DNA of 64,000 nt from positions 16,821,837 through 16,885,836 of the forward strand of contig NC_026660.2 of assembly GCF_000004075.3 (NCBI RefSeq). Reading direction: 5' to 3'. Below the pieces are notes generated by a model. The model searched no databases and was not told the DNA's origin. It saw nothing but the letters and a program-made list of their open reading frames with translations. Positions 59,141 to 64,000 of this stretch are shown in pieces (within the stretch, counting starts at the first letter, position 1; every line of letters begins with the position of its first letter). Origin of the DNA: Cucumis sativus (Eukaryota > Streptophyta > Magnoliopsida > Cucurbitales > Cucurbitaceae). Made by a program: the position numbers and the translations under genes.

Positions 59141-62100
59141 AGAAGGAGAAAATGGTAAAAACCCAAGAACGTTGAAGAGGGTGATCAAGGCACGTGCTCG
59201 CTGTTGCGTCTGTTAGTTAGCTCACAACCATTAGCACGTGATTCTCATGTTTGGGGCGGGAACATAACTCTATTTTACTTTCTTTTAATTTAATACTTCT
59301 TTTTTTTACCCTTAATTTGTCTTCTTTTTTTAATTAACACATTTTCTTAACACACATAACCATCCAAAATCATTCCACGGAAAGATTAACATTTTGATAT
59401 CAACCAACCATAGACAAAGAGATAACTACTTCAAACCTCCTCTATCTAAATTACTTAAATTACCCTCATTTCAATAAATTTCAATCAATATTTTCACATC
59501 TACCTATGAGTTCAACATCAAAATAAAATCATGTAATTTTTTATAATTAAAAAAAACATAAATTTTAGCACAACAACCGTCAAGGAAATGAGAGATTGAA
59601 GCTTTGACCACCGAAGAGAAAAGTTGTGCATGTCATTTAACGTCAATATAAGGTTTTAGTTCGTCATTGCATTTTCTATTAGCAGAGCTATATCTCAAAT
59701 ATAAAAATGTCTTATAAGTACACTCATATTCTTAAGCTTTCATAGTTGTTCAAATTATGTGTCATGTGTCAGATTCTTTCTTTGATATTTTAAATAACTT
59801 TTTAACTTCTTTTCAACTTTGTGTTATTAAAGTAGATAATTAAATAGGGATATTTTGTTAAATAGTAAACTGAATTAAAATATTTAAAAACTACAGGAAA
59901 ATTTTGGATTCAATAATGCTATTCATCATGGTCTATTATTTAAGTATCTTCATTTAAAATAACTCATTAAATGAATTAAATGAATAAGTACGTTCAATTA
60001 AAATAATTCATTAATGAATTAAAGAAATGATATTAACAAAGTATTAAGTCTAATACATTTTGGGATTTTCTTAAAATAATAATAAATCTAAGCATTAAAA
60101 TAAAAACTTAACTATAAGCATTATTTATTTCTGCATTTGACAAAGTGGCAAAATATATAGTTTACCAATTTTATGGAATGAAGAATTTGGATAAAAAAAA
60201 ATTAAATGTTAGGTATAAACGAACGTCATAATTTGGCTTTATGTTCCATCAAAATTGTTGGAATTTTTCGTAATGTTCAAAGAAACATATAAACAAAACA
60301 AGTAAAATCCAACTTGCAATTATTTTTGTTTTGGTTACATTAGGTGACTAAGGCCCTTCTATTCAAATTATGTGATCAATGAAGTTTGTTACGAGTTTTA
60401 GAGTAAATCTCAATCCTCTCTTTTCTTTTTCAATCGCGTTCGGATGAAAAATTAGTTTAGTTTCAAATTTTACAACAGATATCTCTAAATTTTGAAATTT
60501 AAACTGGATTTTGTTATTTGTCGAGGTTTTAAAAATAAAACTTAAAGGGTCCTTACTGAGTAATTTTTTAAATTAATTATAAATGTTGATGTGACATTTT
60601 ATGTAATGTCGTTGGAGTTTAAGAGAGGTACACGAATGTGAGTTGAAATTATATCAAAACAAATTTGATTTTGAATATATGAAGCTATGCTTAAGAAATG
60701 ATTGATAGTTATTATTACATCTAAATTTCAAAGTTAAGCATGTTTAACTGGAGTCGTTATTGTTGAGTTCAAAGCAAGTATGAGTGAAGTATTTGTGAGG
60801 TTAGAATGATGCAATGGACTTAAGTATGAAAGTGAAAAGAAAACATTTTGAAAGACACGGGTCCATTTTTATGAAAGTTTTATAGTACATTTGGATTACA
60901 AATCTTATTTAATGGATATATATAAATATCTCAAATAATTAATAAATGTGTTTGTAATTAACGTTTGAAAATTAAATGTATGTATTTTATTTACCAATTT
61001 TGTACATAGAAATTAAAGTTAAATAATTACTTAATTAAAATGAATGCAAGAGAGCCATAATTTAAATTTAACATTACTTAATATGTTGTTATATAAATTA
61101 GTTAGAATATAATAAAAGTTCACAATCAAATAATTAAGATATTATATAATATTAATTACAAAATGTATCAATTGAAATTTACCAAGTCTAAACCATATAT
61201 CTATACTTTAATAATGATAATTAACTCAAATTGACGAAATGGTTAATTAACATTCATGTGTAGGTTATTTTTCCTATATTTTTATATTGTTATCTTTAAA
61301 GTAAAATTTTACTAAATAACAGTCGAAAGTAAAATTTTGTGAAACAAATGAAAAGATTAAAATGTTTATCTAAATTTGGTAGCAATTCTCTTAAAACAAT
61401 TTAAAACAAATAAACAATTACAAAATAAATTGTTTTGTTGTATAAATACAAAAAATGTCATATTTTGGTTTATTTTGTTATATTAAAAATATTTTAAAAT
61501 ATAATGCAACATCGAGTGGTCTTTCACATGTGTTAATGTAGTGACAACACAGAGAATGAGAATCGGACATTTGATTTTTGAGAACTAAGTAAATTATTTA
61601 TTTTTAAAAAATTTATAAAGTAGAAATAAAAACAAACCGTCCTATGCACCAAAGTGTGATATCGTTTCTCGATTGACTATATAAAAAAAAATTCATATGA
61701 TTAAAACTTTGTAATTTATTATTTCCGTCGTCGAGTTATATTTTCATAGTTTATTAGACATTGACCTAGTAGGGCTATATATATTATTAATAATTACATC
61801 ATGTTTCATGTGGCTTATATGATTAATGATTATTGATAATGATTTTTCTTAATAATTTTTTTTTTGTCTATTATAGCCTTCTTTCTTTGTCTAGTTTTCG
61901 ATTAATTTACATCATAATATTTTCTTCAAGGGTTAAATTAGTCATTTTAATTTTTTTTAGTATTATCGTCCCTAATAAATCTCTAAACTTTTTAAAATAT
62001 ATTAATTTTATATTTTAGTAAGTCACTTTTTAAAATTTTTTAATTATGTGTTTCATAAACAGTTATCATATTCAATATTTGTTAAATTGATCAAATATTC

Positions 62101-62187
62101 TAAAATATGAAATTATGAAAGGGGACTTTCAACTTTAACAAAATTAACAAAATTATTTAAAAAACTGCTATAATTAATAATAGAGTG

Positions 62188-62227
<40 letters not shown>

Positions 62228-64000
62228 TTTATCATTTATAATAATTTTTCATTATAAAATCTTATCAATCAAGAATAGAAGCTTCATAATTTTTTTTTTA
62301 AACGTTAAATTTGTCAATAACCTATTGTATACAATTAAATTGTTTAGAATTTTTAGATATGTAATTTTTATGAAAACTATTAGACACAAATTTAAAAATT
62401 TAAGATTTTTTTTAATCTTCATAAACTTGTTTGGTTTTTTGCCTAAATAATTTATCGAAAATTGACAAATATGAACAATTTCAATTTTCGTGTCTGAAAA
62501 TGGGTTACATTTTTCAAAAACTCGTCTTTTGTTGATGAAGAGTAAAATTAATTTTATATCATTATTTTCTTCAAATTTCAAGGACATTTTTAAATTTTTT
62601 CACCGGCGTTTATAATAAAAAATATTTAAACTGGAATAAGAAATTTTAAAATAAAAAATTCTACATTTTTTTTATTAATACAATCTAAAGAATTTGGTAT
62701 GAATTAAAAATAATTATACTTTTGTTAAAAAATATAATTATTTCAACCATAACTATTGGTTTAATAAAAAAAACTGAAAAATACTACAAAAATAAAATTA
62801 AGGGAAGAAAGTATTTTTTTAAACAAAAGGTTAAAAATAAAAATCACACCTAAAAAAGCGTTTTTTTGGTGGGAGAAGAAAAAGAGACCAATTAATAATA
62901 TACAAATGTGATATTCTAATAATTTGTATTTTCCACGTTGAAATAATCTAGTGAAATAAGAATTTTTTCTTGTAGTTATTAAAACAAATTTTTGTGAGGA
63001 CGTGTAGACTAAAATTGTATATATCATCTATATAAGAAGTAAAGATCGAAATGACATTTTAATTAATACTTATCTTAACAATTCTAATTAAAATTGTGCT
63101 AAAAAGTGTAATTTAAATTTTAAATTGGATTTTGATCGTTAATTTTGAAGTTTGATAGTTGGTTTACATTTAATTGTTACAACCTAATTTTGTTTTCATA
63201 TTTATTGTTAGGGGTAATTTGGGATTAAAAACTTAAGAGATGAAGTCAAATATGTAAGTAAAATGGGAAAAAAGTTGTCACATCCCAAACTGACCTGAAA
63301 CAATCATGAAACAGAGATAGGGAGAAGCCAATGCTAATGAGATGTGGGAGAAAGAATTTGGACACAATGAAAGCCAACTCCTCTTTCTTATGTTGACCGA
63401 TATTAAATAAGATAGATAAAAGCACTTTAACCACTCGTGTTGGATCAATGAATTTTGTTGATGAAAGCTTTATAATTTAGTAAAATAATTTAAAAAAATA
63501 TAAGAATTTCACCATGAAACCAACTACTCGTATTAATATCATTTCATTTTTTTTATATATACATTATACATAAAGCATAAAGTTGAGGGGACTCGTCTTC
63601 CTAGACCTATACTAAATTCGTCGGTGTCAAGAACCCTATTTATAAAGAGACAAAACAAAATTAGATTAATTTTTCTAAAGTGACGAAGAAAATCCTATAG
63701 ATTCATAGTCCCTCTACATGCATACAAAATTTATAGTTTCAAAATAAGTTATAAGTTCATTTTCCCTTGAAAAATTTGCTCTAACCCGTATGTTGGAAAC
63801 AAAGGTAAGTAATGTTAGAATATTTGTGGCAAGCACACAACACTTCTTGATATATGTTATTTTGATTATTTTGCATGTGATCTCTTTTTACCAAAATGCA
63901 ATTTATCGACAACGAGACGTGTAAGTCATTGGCTAGATTTTGCTAATTAAGCTAACCTGATTACATCGTTCTATTTGTAACTAATAAAGAATACTATACA
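59141..64000. other. Intergenic right end, AT-rich, no gene seen
   Basis: The first few hundred bases are the ACLB promoter. The rest is extremely AT-rich, with only low-complexity ORFs rich in Phe, Ile, Leu and Lys. A (TA)n run lies at 62190-62227. No RNA gene or transposon end was recognised. Confidence 0.55.
62190..62227. repeat. (TA)n microsatellite
   Basis: TA run of about 18 units with one phase slip near its end. Confidence 0.9.

Noticed and set aside
1-64000. tRNA genes, rRNA, CRISPR arrays and conserved plant microRNAs
   Set aside because: Looked by eye for T-loop motifs, array-like spacing and common microRNA sequences; none was convincing.

Overview
This window looks like nuclear DNA of a flowering plant. 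It is AT-rich, its genes are split by short GT-AG introns, it carries Mutator-like and CACTA transposon remnants, and every recognised protein belongs to a plant family. I favour a eudicot, possibly a cucurbit, because of the TCTATCA(A/C)TGATAGA-type minisatellite; this is an impression and not a proof. No organelle, bacterial or viral sequence was recognised.

Layout. 1-3.1 kb: a minus-strand gene of unknown function (217 aa model) with two E2F-type sites next to its start codon. 5.4-5.9 kb: a small secreted acidic protein. 6.87-8.18 kb: a CACTA-type transposon carrying a captured exon of a plant ACA-type Ca2+-ATPase. 10.4-13.6 kb: a clade D protein phosphatase 2C (four exons, 377 aa, minus). 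17.4-18.95 kb: a foldback element with long inverted arms around a minisatellite. 19.5-23.4 kb: a complete Mutator-like element (MULE) with long terminal inverted repeats and an exact 9-bp target duplication; it holds a dead plant-mobile-domain (PMD, MAIN-like) gene and a small zinc-knuckle ORF. 23.4-29.8 kb: AT-rich intergenic DNA with simple repeats. 29.8-30.75 kb: an intronless E2 ubiquitin-conjugating enzyme of the UBC24/25/26 type (minus). 36.1-38.5 kb: a peroxisomal enoyl-CoA hydratase/isomerase (minus). 39.45-40.97 kb: HYPK (plus). 42.2-46.7 kb: a PAS-domain Raf-like protein kinase (13 exons, minus). 53.5-58.1 kb: ATP-citrate lyase subunit B (16 coding exons, minus). 59.2-64 kb: no gene seen.

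How the genes relate. Most are independent housekeeping or signalling genes: N-terminal acetylation (HYPK), cytosolic acetyl-CoA supply (ACLB), peroxisomal acyl-CoA metabolism, protein phosphorylation (PP2C, Raf-like kinase) and ubiquitination (E2). The order HYPK - PAS/Raf kinase - ACLB matches, from memory, the Arabidopsis At3g06610-At3g06650 block, which suggests an old conserved gene block. The most unusual material is in the transposons: a MULE carrying a PMD gene killed only by C-to-T-type stops, five copies of a hairpin motif near its two ends, and a CACTA element that captured a Ca2+-ATPase exon. All exon joins given were checked for GT-AG borders and reading phase by eye; no homology search could be run.
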